NCBI RefSeq assembly: GCF_001729485.1
Contig: NZ_CP017157.1
Location: 3,100,001-3,164,000, forward strand
DNA length: 64,000 nt
Origin: Streptomyces lydicus
Lineage (GTDB): Bacteria > Actinomycetota > Actinomycetes > Streptomycetales > Streptomycetaceae
Reading direction: 5' to 3'
Position 1 is the stretch's first letter. Each line of letters opens with the position of its first letter. The position numbers and the translations under genes are program-made. Of the stretch, positions 34,073 to 46,075 are shown piece after piece. Below the pieces are notes generated by a model. That model saw only the letters and a list, made by a program, of their open reading frames with translations. It was not told the origin of the DNA and ran no database searches.

Positions 34073-34327
34073 CCGGACGCCCCGACGGGGGAGGGTGGCC
34101 GGGGCGGGTCCCCCAGGGGGGAGGGGAACGCATCCCGTAGGGGGTGCGGGCGCCCCTTGCGGGCCTCAACGTGGCGGGGGGCGGGGGGAATTCCCGGGAT
34201 GCCGCACCTGATCGGGACTGATCGCCGGTGACCGGAAGTCGGCAGGCCCCGGCCCCGGCCTCGGCCCCGGCCAGGGCCTGTGGCGAAGGTTCCGTAGGGA
34301 GGGGTGTCCGCAGTGGCAGATCTCGAC

Positions 34328-34432
34328 GGCACACGGCACACGGCACACGGCACACGGCACACGGCACACGGCACACGGCACACGGCACACGGCGCACGGC
34401 ACACGGCGCTCGGCGCTCGGCGCTCGGCGCTC
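34328..34432. repeat. Tandem array of a 7-bp unit, 15 copies
   Basis: Fifteen contiguous 7-bp units fill exactly 105 bp: nine GGCACAC, one GGCGCAC, one GGCACAC, then four GGCGCTC. It is a simple-sequence array likely to vary in copy number by slippage. It lies in the 494-bp gap 34073-34566, where no convincing gene was found: the frames crossing the array encode only repetitive THTAHGTR-like peptides. The other element in the gap is the hairpin at 34516-34552. Confidence 0.9.
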
Positions 34433-34515
34433 GGGTGTCGGAGGGCGTTCCGGCGGCGCCGGGCATCCCGGCGTCACGAGACGGGCCTTTCCCTGTCAGT
34501 GCCGTCGAGTAGGTT

Positions 34516-34552
34516 CTGTCCGTTCGGCCCGAGAGGCGGGCCGAACGGACAG
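34516..34552. promoter_or_regulatory. 15-bp perfect hairpin upstream of the DUF1877 gene
   Basis: CTGTCCGTTCGGCCC pairs perfectly with the segment 34538-34552 around the 7-nt loop GAGAGGC. The right arm runs into the G-rich Shine-Dalgarno of the downstream gene, whose GTG is 14 nt further. It may end transcription from upstream or act as an attenuator or translational block. Confidence 0.6.
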
Positions 34553-34566
34553 GGGGACTCGTCGCT

Positions 34567-35064
34567 GTGAGCATCCATATGCACATGCGCGCCGTCGCGG
34601 AATCCGAGATCCGGGACGACCACACCTGGCTTGCGGCGTTCATGTCCGAGGCGTGGGGCAACCACCCCGACGAGTACGCAGCCGGTATCGCCGTCTCGAT
34701 CGACAAGGTCTGGGGTGGCGTCAATGACCTCTACGCCGCTGCCGAGGTCCTCGACGCGGATGCCGCCAAGTCCTGGGAGCTGCCGATTTACGGCGGGCGC
34801 CCCGTGGCCCACAGCGCCGATGCCGACCCCTCCAACCCGCCCCTGCGGGTTCTGGAACCGCCTGGGGTGTCACAGGCCGCAGGCTTCCTCACGCGTGTCT
34901 CCTTCGACGAGCTGTGGAACGTCGCCGGCGCCGGGCTCGTCTGGTCCGGTTGGGACGAGGCGGAGGTCAGGCAGGAGTTCCTCGACCATCACAGCTGCCT
35001 CCAGAAGTTCTACGGGCAGGCGGCTACGGCAGGCCACGCCGTGGTCAGGGTGGTGTGGGCCTGA
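34567..35064 (+). CDS. DUF1877 (YfbM-like) protein
   Basis: 165 aa. It starts MSIHMHMRAV, as the DUF1877/YfbM family does, and contains WGGVNDLYAAAEVL and a C-terminal segment (HHSCLQKFYGQAATAGHAVV) with the family's helix. Function is unknown; the family is found in many bacteria, often in variable regions. The GTG start has an AGGGGGA site 9 nt upstream that sits at the base of a strong hairpin. Its codon use is a little less GC-extreme than its neighbours, and it stands beside a transposase remnant, so it may have arrived by transfer. Confidence 0.75.
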   Translation: MSIHMHMRAVAESEIRDDHTWLAAFMSEAWGNHPDEYAAGIAVSIDKVWGGVNDLYAAAEVLDADAAKSWELPIYGGRPVAHSADADPSNPPLRVLEPPGVSQAAGFLTRVSFDELWNVAGAGLVWSGWDEAEVRQEFLDHHSCLQKFYGQAATAGHAVVRVVWA

Positions 35065-35082
35065 GGCGTGGTCGTGTGCCGG

Positions 35083-35187
35083 TCACAGCCCTTCGTTGAG
35101 GGCGGCGACCAGCATTGTCGCCGCGTAGCGAACAGCACGTTCGTCGTATCGCGTGGCGACGGCCCGGTGCGTGAAGATTCGCTTACG
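35083..35187 (-). pseudogene. C-terminal remnant of an IS5-family transposase
   Basis: 34 codons preceded in frame by a stop read RKRIFTHRAVATRYDERA and continue to LNEGL and a TGA. This is the usual end of IS5-group transposases (the HRAVATRYDxR stretch after the last catalytic Glu). No other part of the element remains; the flank up to 35251 shows no gene. Confidence 0.7.
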
Positions 35188-35251
35188 TCAGCTCTCCTCG
35201 CCCGGCGCGTCAAGAGCGTCGCATGTTCAAGATCCACTTTTGGCGCACGCG

Positions 35252-35503
35252 CTAGGGCTGCTTGTTCCGTGGGTGGTTCTGGTCGTCGGCGAAGGAGAGG
35301 CCCTCGGCCCGCAGGGCGGCGTGCAGGATGTTCAGGGCTTTGGGGCCCATGCCGTGCAGCCGGCGCAGTTCGGTCTCGCTGGCGCCGGCCAGCTGGGAGA
35401 GGCGCAGATAGCCGGCTCGTTCCAGTGCCCGGCGGGCCGGGGCGCCGATCCGCGGGGGGAGGCCGTCCGAGGGTTCGCCCGTCTCCGCGTCGTCCGCCGT
35501 CAC
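35252..35503 (-). CDS. Helix-hairpin-helix protein, RNA polymerase alpha-CTD-like
   Basis: 83 aa. Residues 20-75 (PRIGAPARRALERAGYLRLS, then ELRRLHGMGPKALNIL) match the helix-hairpin-helix fold of the RNA polymerase alpha C-terminal domain, in which the second hairpin contacts DNA. Stand-alone proteins of this kind are annotated only as DNA-binding. GTG at 35503 is preceded by GGAGG 5 nt upstream. It ends close to the transposase remnant and is divergent from the glycosyltransferase operon. Confidence 0.75.
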   Translation of the reverse strand: MTADDAETGEPSDGLPPRIGAPARRALERAGYLRLSQLAGASETELRRLHGMGPKALNILHAALRAEGLSFADDQNHPRNKQP

Positions 35504-35653
35504 GGGGCCCTCCTCGCCGTCCGTCCGCCACGCCCCGCCTTCAGCCTGACACCTCCGCGGCGGCGCCGCGCGCAGGGGAACGCTCATGGGACGTTCTCCG
35601 GCTGGAAAGATCCCCTTGGCTCCCTGAACGCACGGCACGCCGACAACAGCGGT

Positions 35654-36781
35654 ATGCGTGTCGTCATCGTCACCGAATCCTTCCCGCCCGACGTCAACGG
35701 CGTCGCCCACTGCGCCCTGGAAACCGCCCGGCACCTCGTACGGCGCGGGCACGAGCCGCTCGTCATCGCACCACTCGGTGGCGGCGCGCCCGGCGCCGCG
35801 ACGTGGGAGAGCCCCTGCCCCGTCGTCCGGGTGCCCTCGATGCCGCTGCCCGGATACCCGCAGGTGCGGATCGCGCTCCCCGGGCGCCGGCTCTCCGGGG
35901 CGCTCGCCGAGCACCGTCCCGACCTGGTGCACCTCGCCAGCCCCTTCGTCCTCGGCGCGCGCGGCATGGCGGCCGCGGCCCGGCGCCGGGTGCCCGCGAT
36001 CGCCGTCTACCAGACCGATCTGGGCCGCTACGCCCGTACCTACCTGGGAGGCGGCGCGGCCACCGCCTGGCGGCGCATCCGGGCGGTGCACGCGGCCGCC
36101 GACCGCACCCTCGCGCCCTCCAGCGCGGCGCTGCTGGACCTGAGCGAGCACGGGGTGCCGCGGGTCCACCTCTGGCCGCGCGGCGTCGCCTCCCGGCGGT
36201 TCCACCCGGGGCGGCGGGACCCGGTGCTGCGCAGTTCGCTGGCCGCGGGGCGGGAGTTGCTGGTGGGGTACGTGGGGCGGCTGGCGCCGGAGAAGGACGT
36301 CCGGCTGCTGGCCGAGACCTCCCGGCTCCCCGGCGTGCGCACCGTCGTCATCGGTGACGGACCCAGCGCCGCCGGGCTGCGCGCCGCGCTGCCCGAGGTC
36401 CGCTTCCTCGGCCGCCGCACCGGCGACGAACTCGCCCGGCTCCACGCCTCGTTGGACGTCTTCGTGCACACCGGACCGTACGAGACCTTCTGCCAGACCG
36501 TGCAGGAGGCGATGGCCTCCGGCGTGCCGGTGGTCGCGCCGCGGGCCGGCGGACCGGTCGACCTGGTCGACCACGGGCGTACCGGCCTGCTGGTGACACC
36601 CGGCGACGGCGGCGCCTTCCGGGACGCGGTGCGCTTCCTCGGGGGCAGTGCGGAGCTGCGCGCACGCTACGGCGCCGCGGCCCGCCGGGCCGTCGCCGAC
36701 CGCACCTGGGAGGCGGTCGGCGACCAGCTCCTGGGCCACTACGAGGCCGTGCTCGCCGACCGGACGGCGGTGGCGGCATGA
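35654..36781 (+). CDS. GT4 glycosyltransferase, MgtA-like alpha-mannosyltransferase
   Basis: 375 aa with a GT-B fold. The start MRVVIVTESFPPDVNGVAHC and the acceptor-site GVA motif resemble the GDP-mannose-dependent alpha-mannosyltransferase MgtA of mycobacteria and corynebacteria. The C-terminal donor-binding half has VGYVGRLAPEKDVRLLAET (R and K binding phosphates), VVIGDGPSAAGL and the E-x7-E motif in GPYETFCQTVQEAMASGVPVV. It likely adds mannose to a glycolipid at the cytoplasmic membrane face. It is the first gene of a four-gene overlapping operon; its stop overlaps the next start by ATGA. Confidence 0.85.
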   Translation: MRVVIVTESFPPDVNGVAHCALETARHLVRRGHEPLVIAPLGGGAPGAATWESPCPVVRVPSMPLPGYPQVRIALPGRRLSGALAEHRPDLVHLASPFVLGARGMAAAARRRVPAIAVYQTDLGRYARTYLGGGAATAWRRIRAVHAAADRTLAPSSAALLDLSEHGVPRVHLWPRGVASRRFHPGRRDPVLRSSLAAGRELLVGYVGRLAPEKDVRLLAETSRLPGVRTVVIGDGPSAAGLRAALPEVRFLGRRTGDELARLHASLDVFVHTGPYETFCQTVQEAMASGVPVVAPRAGGPVDLVDHGRTGLLVTPGDGGAFRDAVRFLGGSAELRARYGAAARRAVADRTWEAVGDQLLGHYEAVLADRTAVAA

Positions 36782-38016
36782 ACCGGCGGGAAGGGGCCGG
36801 CGCGGGCCTGCGGATCGTACGGATCGCCAACTTCGTCACCCCGGCCTCCGGCGGGCTGCGCACCGCCCTGCGGGAGCTCGGCGCCGGCTACCGGGCCGCC
36901 GGGCACGAGCCGGTGCTGATCGTGCCCGGGCCGCCGGGCCGCACCGGAACCGGCGGCGCGGGCGGGATACGCGACGAACTCACCGCGCAGGGACGGGTGA
37001 TCACCCTGCCCGGCCCGGAGCTGCCCGGCAGCGGCGGCTACCGCATGCTGACCGACCGGCGGCAGCTGGAGCGCCTGCTGGCGGCGCTCGCCCCCGACCG
37101 GCTGGAGGTCTCCGACCGCACGACGCTGCGCTGGACCGGCGAGTGGGCCCGCCGGGCCCGGGTGCCCGCGGTGATGGTCTCGCACGAGAGCGTCGACGGG
37201 GTGCTGCGCACCTGGGGCGTGCCCCAACCGCTCGCGCGGGCCGCCGCCGACCGGCTCAACCGCCGTACCGCGCACGCCTACAGCCGGGTGGTGTGCACGA
37301 CCGAGTGGGCGGCGGCGGAGTTCACCCGGGCCGGCGCGCGCAACGTCGTACGGGCGCCGCTCGGCGTCGACCTCGACGCCTGGCACCCGGACTGCCGCAG
37401 CGCGGAACTGCGCCGCCGCTGCGCGGGACGGGCCGAACACCTGCTGCTGATGTGCTCCCGGCTGTCGCAGGAGAAGCGGCCCGGGCGGGCGCTGGACGCC
37501 CTGGCCGAGCTGCGCCGGCGCGGCGTCGACGCGGCGCTGGTGGTGGTCGGTGACGGGCCGCTGCGGTCCCGTCTGGAGGCCCGGGCACGCACCGAGCGGC
37601 TGCCCGCGGCGTTCCTCGGACACCTCGCCGACCGCAGCCGGGTCGCCGCGCTCCAGGCCAGCGCCGACCTCGCGCTGGCGCCCGGACCGGCCGAGACGTT
37701 CGGGCTGGCCGCCCTGGAGGCGCTGGCCTGCGGCACCCCGGTGGTCGCCAGCGCGGCCTCGGCGCTGGCCGGACTCGTCGGCAGCGGCGGCGACACCGCG
37801 CTGGACGACGGGCCCTCCTTCGCCGACGCCGTTCAACGGGTGCTCGCGCGGCCCGGGCCCGCGCGGCGCGGCGCCGCCCGCCGGCGCGCGGAGGGCTACG
37901 GCTGGCAGCCGGCCGTCGACGCGTTCCTCGCGGCGCACGACGCGCCCGTGGCGCTCGGCCGGCCGGTTGCCGCGCCGGTCCCGCCGCACCCGGCGAGCCC
38001 CCGGAGCGGGCGGTGA
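36778..38016 (+). CDS. GT4 glycosyltransferase
   Basis: 412 aa, a second GT-B enzyme. The N-domain contains [20 protein letters not shown] and the C-domain [34 protein letters not shown] and the E-x7-E motif [23 protein letters not shown] split over the loop. It differs strongly from the preceding enzyme, so the two probably add different sugars or linkages. The last 30 residues are a Pro/Ala-rich tail. It overlaps both neighbours (ATGA upstream, GTGA downstream), so the operon is made as a coupled unit. Confidence 0.85.
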   Translation: MNRREGAGAGLRIVRIANFVTPASGGLRTALRELGAGYRAAGHEPVLIVPGPPGRTGTGGAGGIRDELTAQGRVITLPGPELPGSGGYRMLTDRRQLERLLAALAPDRLEVSDRTTLRWTGEWARRARVPAVMVSHESVDGVLRTWGVPQPLARAAADRLNRRTAHAYSRVVCTTEWAAAEFTRAGARNVVRAPLGVDLDAWHPDCRSAELRRRCAGRAEHLLLMCSRLSQEKRPGRALDALAELRRRGVDAALVVVGDGPLRSRLEARARTERLPAAFLGHLADRSRVAALQASADLALAPGPAETFGLAALEALACGTPVVASAASALAGLVGSGGDTALDDGPSFADAVQRVLARPGPARRGAARRRAEGYGWQPAVDAFLAAHDAPVALGRPVAAPVPPHPASPRSGR

Positions 38017-39016
38017 CCACGGCGTCCGAGGGGGTGGCCGCACCCGGCTCCGGGACGGCCGGCGGCTCCGCCGCGGTCCCGTACCGCTTCGTCGCGCTCG
38101 GCGACTCGCTGACCGAGGGGCTCGGCGATCCCGTACGGGGCGGCGGCTGGCGTGGCTGGGCGGCGCTGCTCGCCGACGCGCTCGGCGAGCGGCCCGGCGG
38201 CGTCGCGCTGGTCAACCTGGCGCGGAGCGGGGCGCTGGCGGCGGACGTCGCCGAGCGGCAGCTGCCGGCCGCGCGCGAGCTGTCGCCGCGCTATGTCTCG
38301 CTGGTCGTCGGCGCCAACGACACCCTGCGGGACGCCTTCGCCATCGAGCGCGTCGCGGCCGCCCTGGACCTGGCACACGGCGCGCTGAGCGCCGACGGGG
38401 CCGTGGTGCTGACCGCGTGCCTGCCCGATCCGGGACGGATGCTGGGGCTGCCCGCGCCGCTGGCCCGCCCCCTGGCGCGCCGGATGCGGGCCGTCAACAC
38501 CGTCGTGCACGCCGTCTCCGCCCGCTACGGGGGCGTGCACCTGCACCTCGCCGACCACCCCTGGGTCGGCGAGCGCGACGCGTGGAGCGTGGACCGGCTG
38601 CACCCCAGCGAGCGCGGCCACCGGCTGCTTGCCCGCGCCTTCCACGCGGCGCTCGCCGACACCGGCCTGCCCGTCGGGCGGCCGCCCGCCCTCACCCTCG
38701 ACGGCCGGCCCCCGAGCCGGGCCGCGTCCGCCCTGTGGATGGCGACCAGGGGCACGCGCTGGGTCGCGGCCCGGTGCACGGATCTGCTGCCCGGCCTGCT
38801 CGCCCTGGCCGTCAAGGAGTGCCGGCACGGTCTCGCGGGCACCGGACGGCTGCTGGACGCCGCCGCCGACCACGCCACCCGCGGCGCGCTCACCGCACTG
38901 GGCACGGAGCGCCGGCCGACGGACCCCGCCCCCGCGCCGGCCGCCGCCACCGCGCCGGGCGCGGACCGTCTGCCGAAAGACGCCGCCACCGCGCCGGGCG
39001 CTGCGACAATGACAGG

Positions 39017-39020
<4 letters not shown>
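38013..39020 (+). CDS. SGNH/GDSL hydrolase with C-terminal tail
   Basis: 335 aa. The GDSL block [14 protein letters not shown] holds the catalytic Ser, [10 protein letters not shown] the Asn block, and [11 protein letters not shown] the Asp-x-x-His pair. There is no signal peptide, so it acts in the cytosol, perhaps removing or moving acyl groups of the glycolipid made by the neighbouring glycosyltransferases. Past residue 230 there is a second helical part and an Ala/Pro-rich tail with an internal repeat ([20 protein letters not shown]). GTG start overlaps the previous stop, and its stop overlaps the oplA start by ATGA. Confidence 0.82.
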
Positions 39021-42630
<3,610 letters not shown>

Positions 42631-42634
<4 letters not shown>

Positions 42635-43604
42635 ATGAATGAGTCCGATGTTCCTGCTGGCCGCGACCATGGCGAAGGGCGCCCGTTGGCTCGTGTGTGA
42701 CTACCAGCCTGGACGCCCTTCTGGCGGCACTGTACGTGTTCATCGACGACCACGTGGTCCCTTGTCGCCGGATTGGGCGACCTCCGAAACTGACAGACGC
42801 CGAACTGCTGTGCCTGGCCGTCGCCCAAGTCCTGCTCGGGTTTCCCTCTGCCCGGCACTGGGTCCGCTTCGCCCACGCCAGACTGGGACACCTCTTTCGC
42901 TACCTGCCCCAGCAATCCGCCTACAACAAGCGTCTGAACGCGGCCGGACCGCTGATTTCCCAGGTGATCGAAGCACTGGCCCGCCAGGTCCCTACCTGGC
43001 ACGACGACCTGCGCCTGATCGACTCCACCCCGCTGCCCTGCGCTGCCTCGCGCGAGACCGTCAAACGCTCCGATCTGGCCGGACATGCCGGCTACGGCTA
43101 CTGCCGCAGCCACTCCCGCTTCTTCTGGGGATTGCGGCTCTACCTGGTCACCACCGCCGAAGGCATGCCCGTCACCTGGTGCCTGGCCAACCCCAAGCTC
43201 GGCGAACGGGAAGTGATGACCGCCCTGCTGGAACGCGACCACCACCTCATCCGAGCTGGGCAGGTGGTCCTGGCCGACAAGGGTTTCGCGAGCAAGGGGT
43301 TCGAAGCCTTCCTCACCGAGCGACTCGGCGTTCACCTGGTGCGGCCGGACCGCAAGGACGAGCCGGTCCGGCACGGGAAGATCACCCGTGTCCGTCAGTG
43401 GATCGAGGCCGTCTTCGGCACCCTCAAAGGCCAGCTCAGCCTCGAACAGCACGGAGCAAGAACCCCGATCGGAGTCTTCGCCCGCACCGGCCAACGACTC
43501 CTCGCCCTGGCAGCCTGCATCTGGCACAACTGGACCACCAACGCCAAGATCAAACGATCCCTGATCGCCTACGACCACTAAGAACATCGGACTCAACCAT
43601 CTAG
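42631..43604 (+). mobile_element. Insertion sequence, IS982 family, intact
   Basis: A 974-bp element with inverted ends: GAGTCCGATGTTC at 42641-42653 is matched perfectly by its complement at 43582-43594, and the match extends outwards to CTAGATG/CATCTAG with two mismatches (21 of 23). CTAG at both edges may be a 4-bp target duplication or the last part of the ends. It carries one transposase gene. The left edge coincides with the stop codon of oplA. Confidence 0.85.
42697..43581 (+). CDS. IS982-family transposase
   Basis: 294 aa, full length. The N-terminal GRPPKLTDAELLCLAVAQVL segment is typical of IS982 transposases. The DDE triad can be placed at LIDSTPLPC (Asp), VLADKGFASKGFEA (Asp) and RQWIEAVFGTLKGQLSLE (Glu). 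No frameshift or stop interrupts it, so the element may still move. GTG at 42697 is the likely start. Codon use is less GC-extreme than in the host genes. Confidence 0.88.
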   Translation: MTTSLDALLAALYVFIDDHVVPCRRIGRPPKLTDAELLCLAVAQVLLGFPSARHWVRFAHARLGHLFRYLPQQSAYNKRLNAAGPLISQVIEALARQVPTWHDDLRLIDSTPLPCAASRETVKRSDLAGHAGYGYCRSHSRFFWGLRLYLVTTAEGMPVTWCLANPKLGEREVMTALLERDHHLIRAGQVVLADKGFASKGFEAFLTERLGVHLVRPDRKDEPVRHGKITRVRQWIEAVFGTLKGQLSLEQHGARTPIGVFARTGQRLLALAACIWHNWTTNAKIKRSLIAYDH

Positions 43605-43677
43605 TGGGTGTCTCTCCGATCATCGGATCGTTGGTCCGGTCGTGAGCCACGCGCGCCGCGGCCGGATCGCCCCGTAC

Positions 43678-44670
43678 TCAGTTCGCCCCGCCGAGGGCCG
43701 TCGGCGAATCGGCGTCGTGCAGCAGCATCCGCGGCGTGCCCGAGCCGTCGGCCGGCACCCGCCAGACGTCGGCGCGGCCGTGCCCGCTGGGCAGGGCGTA
43801 GGCCACGGTGCGCCCGTCGAGCCAGGCCGCCTGGTCGTCCACCGACCGCGTCTCGGCCAGGGGCGTGACCCGGTTCGTGGCCACATCGAGGACGGAGAGC
43901 CGCCAGCCGTGGGAGGGCTGGTCGTCACGGGCCGATTTGAAGGCGATACGGCTCCCGTCAGGGGACAGCGAGGGGCACTCGACGTTCGCGCGGAGCGCGC
44001 GCAGGGTGCGGTGCGCGAGGTCGCCGCGGACCAGATAACGGTGCCCCCCGGTGGACAGGGTCGCGTAGAAGTGCCGGTCATCAGAGGCGAAGGTGACGCC
44101 CCAGATGTTGAGGTCGACGGCGGTGTAGGGCTTGCCGTGCAGGGTGACGTGCCAGTCCTCCAGCGTCGGCACGAGCCGCTGCGTACGGGTGTCGAGGATG
44201 CCGGCCCGGGTGGAGAAGCGGCCGCCGTTGTAGGAGTCACCGGCGACGAAGACCGTCCAGGCGACCATACGGCCACTGGGTGACACCCGGGCCCGGTTGG
44301 GCACCCCGACCAGCGGAAGGGTCCGCCGTACCTTCAAGTGGCGGTCCATCACGGCGAGTTCGTAGGTCTTGAGGTCGCCGTCCAGGCGCAGGCACAGGGC
44401 GGTGCCGCCGGACGCGTGGACCCGGGCGCAGGTGACCGGTGAGGTGAGGCGCCGTCCCCCGGGCCGGTCGGCGCTGACGGAGATCAGATGGTCGCGGCTG
44501 CCGGGGGCCGTGCTGCGGGCGATGATCCGCGGGCCGGGGGCGACGGACACCGAGGAGACCGCACCGGCGGCCGCGGTGGGCCGGGCGGCATGGCGGATCG
44601 CCAGCGTAGCCAGGACGGCGAGGACGACGGTGGCCACGGACACCAGGAGCACGGGGTGACGCCGGGTCAT
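43678..44670 (-). CDS. Membrane-anchored TolB-like beta-propeller protein
   Basis: 330 aa. One N-terminal hydrophobic segment (PVLLVSVATVVLAVLATLAI) works as anchor or signal peptide; the rest is a repeated beta-sheet pattern of the PD40/TolB type, for example CPSLSPDGSRIAFKSARDD and VWRVPADGSGTPRMLL. The propeller would face the outside of the cell and bind a ligand or protein. Its start overlaps the stop of the MFS gene upstream (ATGA), so the two are coupled and may form a sensor-transporter pair. Partner and ligand are unknown. Confidence 0.78.
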   Translation of the reverse strand: MTRRHPVLLVSVATVVLAVLATLAIRHAARPTAAAGAVSSVSVAPGPRIIARSTAPGSRDHLISVSADRPGGRRLTSPVTCARVHASGGTALCLRLDGDLKTYELAVMDRHLKVRRTLPLVGVPNRARVSPSGRMVAWTVFVAGDSYNGGRFSTRAGILDTRTQRLVPTLEDWHVTLHGKPYTAVDLNIWGVTFASDDRHFYATLSTGGHRYLVRGDLAHRTLRALRANVECPSLSPDGSRIAFKSARDDQPSHGWRLSVLDVATNRVTPLAETRSVDDQAAWLDGRTVAYALPSGHGRADVWRVPADGSGTPRMLLHDADSPTALGGAN

Positions 44671-45935
44671 ACGGTGACCTCCTCGACTCGGGGGCGGGCC
44701 AGGGCGCCCGCGGTGAGCGCGATGGCGAGCAGTACGGCGCAGGCGGCCGCAGCGGTGGCGGGGCCGGCGCTCCACTGTGACCAGGCGGCACCGAACGCGA
44801 CGGACGAGCCGAAGTAGGCCAGCGCCTGGACGGTCTGCACCAACGCCATCCCGGTGGTGCGCAGTTCGGGCGGCAGGACGGGGCCGGCGAGTGCCATGAG
44901 GACGCCGTCGGTGGCGGCGTAGAAGGTGCCGTAGCAGCAGAGGGTGAGGACGGTGGCGGCCGTGCCGGTCAGCGGGGAGCACAGCAGCACGTAGACGGCG
45001 AAGAGCATGCCGTAGCCGCACATCAGCATGGCCTTGCGGCCGATGCGGTCGGCGAGGGCCCCCAGCGGGGCGGCGAGCAGGAGGTAGACGAGATTGGTAC
45101 CGACGGCGAACAGCGGGAACCAGCCCGCGGGCACGCTCTGTCGGTGCATCAGCTGGAGGTAGACGAAGCCGTCGCCGATGGTGACGAGTCCCAGCAGGCC
45201 GGCCGCGTACGCCAGCCGGCGGACGCCGCGCCGGCGCAGCAGGTCACCGACGGCGCGGGGGCTGACGGTGCGGGTGGTGGGCCGCGCCGCGCGGTGGTCG
45301 CGGGCGAATGCCAGCAGGACGACGACGGCCAGGGCGGCGATGCAGAAGCTGGTGATGAAGATCGCGTCGAAGGCGCGGGGTGAGGCCGCCCCGATGAGCG
45401 AGAGCAGGCCCAGGGCGACGAGCGGGCCGGCGAACGCGCCCGCGCTGTCCATGGCCCGGTGCAGGCCGAAGGCGCGGCCCAGCGCTGTCTCGGGGACCGA
45501 GAGGGAGATCAGCGCGTCGCGCGGCGCGCTCCGCAGCCCCTTCCCGGTCCGGTCGCCGACGATGACCGCGCCGAGCGCTCCCACCGAGGACCCGGCTGCC
45601 ACCAGCCCGAGTTTGGCGAGCGCCGAGATGCCGTATCCCGCGGCGGCGACCGCCTTGCGGCGCAGGGTGAGGTCGGCGACATAGCCGCCCACCAGGCGCA
45701 GCAGGGCGGTGGCGCCGGTGTAGAGCCCGTCCATCAGACCGTAGGCGGCCGGGCTCATCTGGAGGATGAGGACGAAGTAGAGGGGTAGTACGGCGGTGAC
45801 CATCTCCGCGGAGATGTCGGTGATCAGGCTGACGGCGCCCAGCGCCAGAACGTTGCGCCCGATGGCCGCGAAGGCGGGACGCAGTGCGGTGTCCGCGCCG
45901 TCCTTCGGTGCTCGGTCGATGCTGGACAGGTACAC
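44667..45935 (-). CDS. MFS transporter
   Basis: 422 aa with about 12 transmembrane segments. The N-half contains SLITDISAEMVTAVLPLYFV and the inter-helix loop DRTGKGLRSAPRDALISLS, typical of a major-facilitator subgroup annotated as drug or sugar-like transporters; ADRIGRKAMLMCGYG in the second half is the matching loop-8/9 motif. GTG at 45935 is chosen for the AAGGCGG upstream and because it leaves a short cytosolic N-terminus; a longer frame upstream is low-complexity. It is co-transcribed with the propeller gene. Substrate is unknown. Confidence 0.82.
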   Translation of the reverse strand: MYLSSIDRAPKDGADTALRPAFAAIGRNVLALGAVSLITDISAEMVTAVLPLYFVLILQMSPAAYGLMDGLYTGATALLRLVGGYVADLTLRRKAVAAAGYGISALAKLGLVAAGSSVGALGAVIVGDRTGKGLRSAPRDALISLSVPETALGRAFGLHRAMDSAGAFAGPLVALGLLSLIGAASPRAFDAIFITSFCIAALAVVVLLAFARDHRAARPTTRTVSPRAVGDLLRRRGVRRLAYAAGLLGLVTIGDGFVYLQLMHRQSVPAGWFPLFAVGTNLVYLLLAAPLGALADRIGRKAMLMCGYGMLFAVYVLLCSPLTGTAATVLTLCCYGTFYAATDGVLMALAGPVLPPELRTTGMALVQTVQALAYFGSSVAFGAAWSQWSAGPATAAAACAVLLAIALTAGALARPRVEEVTV

Positions 45936-46020
45936 GGTCGAAGTCGCCGCCTTTCGTGTGGTTCGGTCTGCTGCAACTGGTCCCACTGATCCATCAGGTC
46001 CATCTGTCCGTCCGGCCCGC

Positions 46021-46068
46021 CCGGCCCGGGGCCGCCGCCGGGTCACGACGGCGGCGGCCCCGGGCCGG
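46021..46068 (-). terminator. Strong 20-bp hairpin terminator
   Basis: 46021-46040 pairs perfectly with 46049-46068 (arm ends in GGGGCCGCCGCCG) around an 8-nt loop. It begins 8 bp beyond the stop of the phosphoesterase gene and separates it from the MFS gene. Confidence 0.8.
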
Positions 46069-46075
46069 CATCAGG

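Noticed and set aside
34328..34432. CRISPR array
   Set aside because: The units are 7 bp and contiguous with no spacers; there are no cas genes.
34228..34570. Two short plus-strand frames through the 7-bp repeat array
   Set aside because: They encode only repeat-derived peptides and have no proper ribosome site; the array itself is the feature.
43605..43677. Further IS end or terminator at TCCGATCATCGGA
   Set aside because: The palindrome has only a 1-nt centre and no matching partner was seen; it may serve as a small terminator but evidence is too weak.
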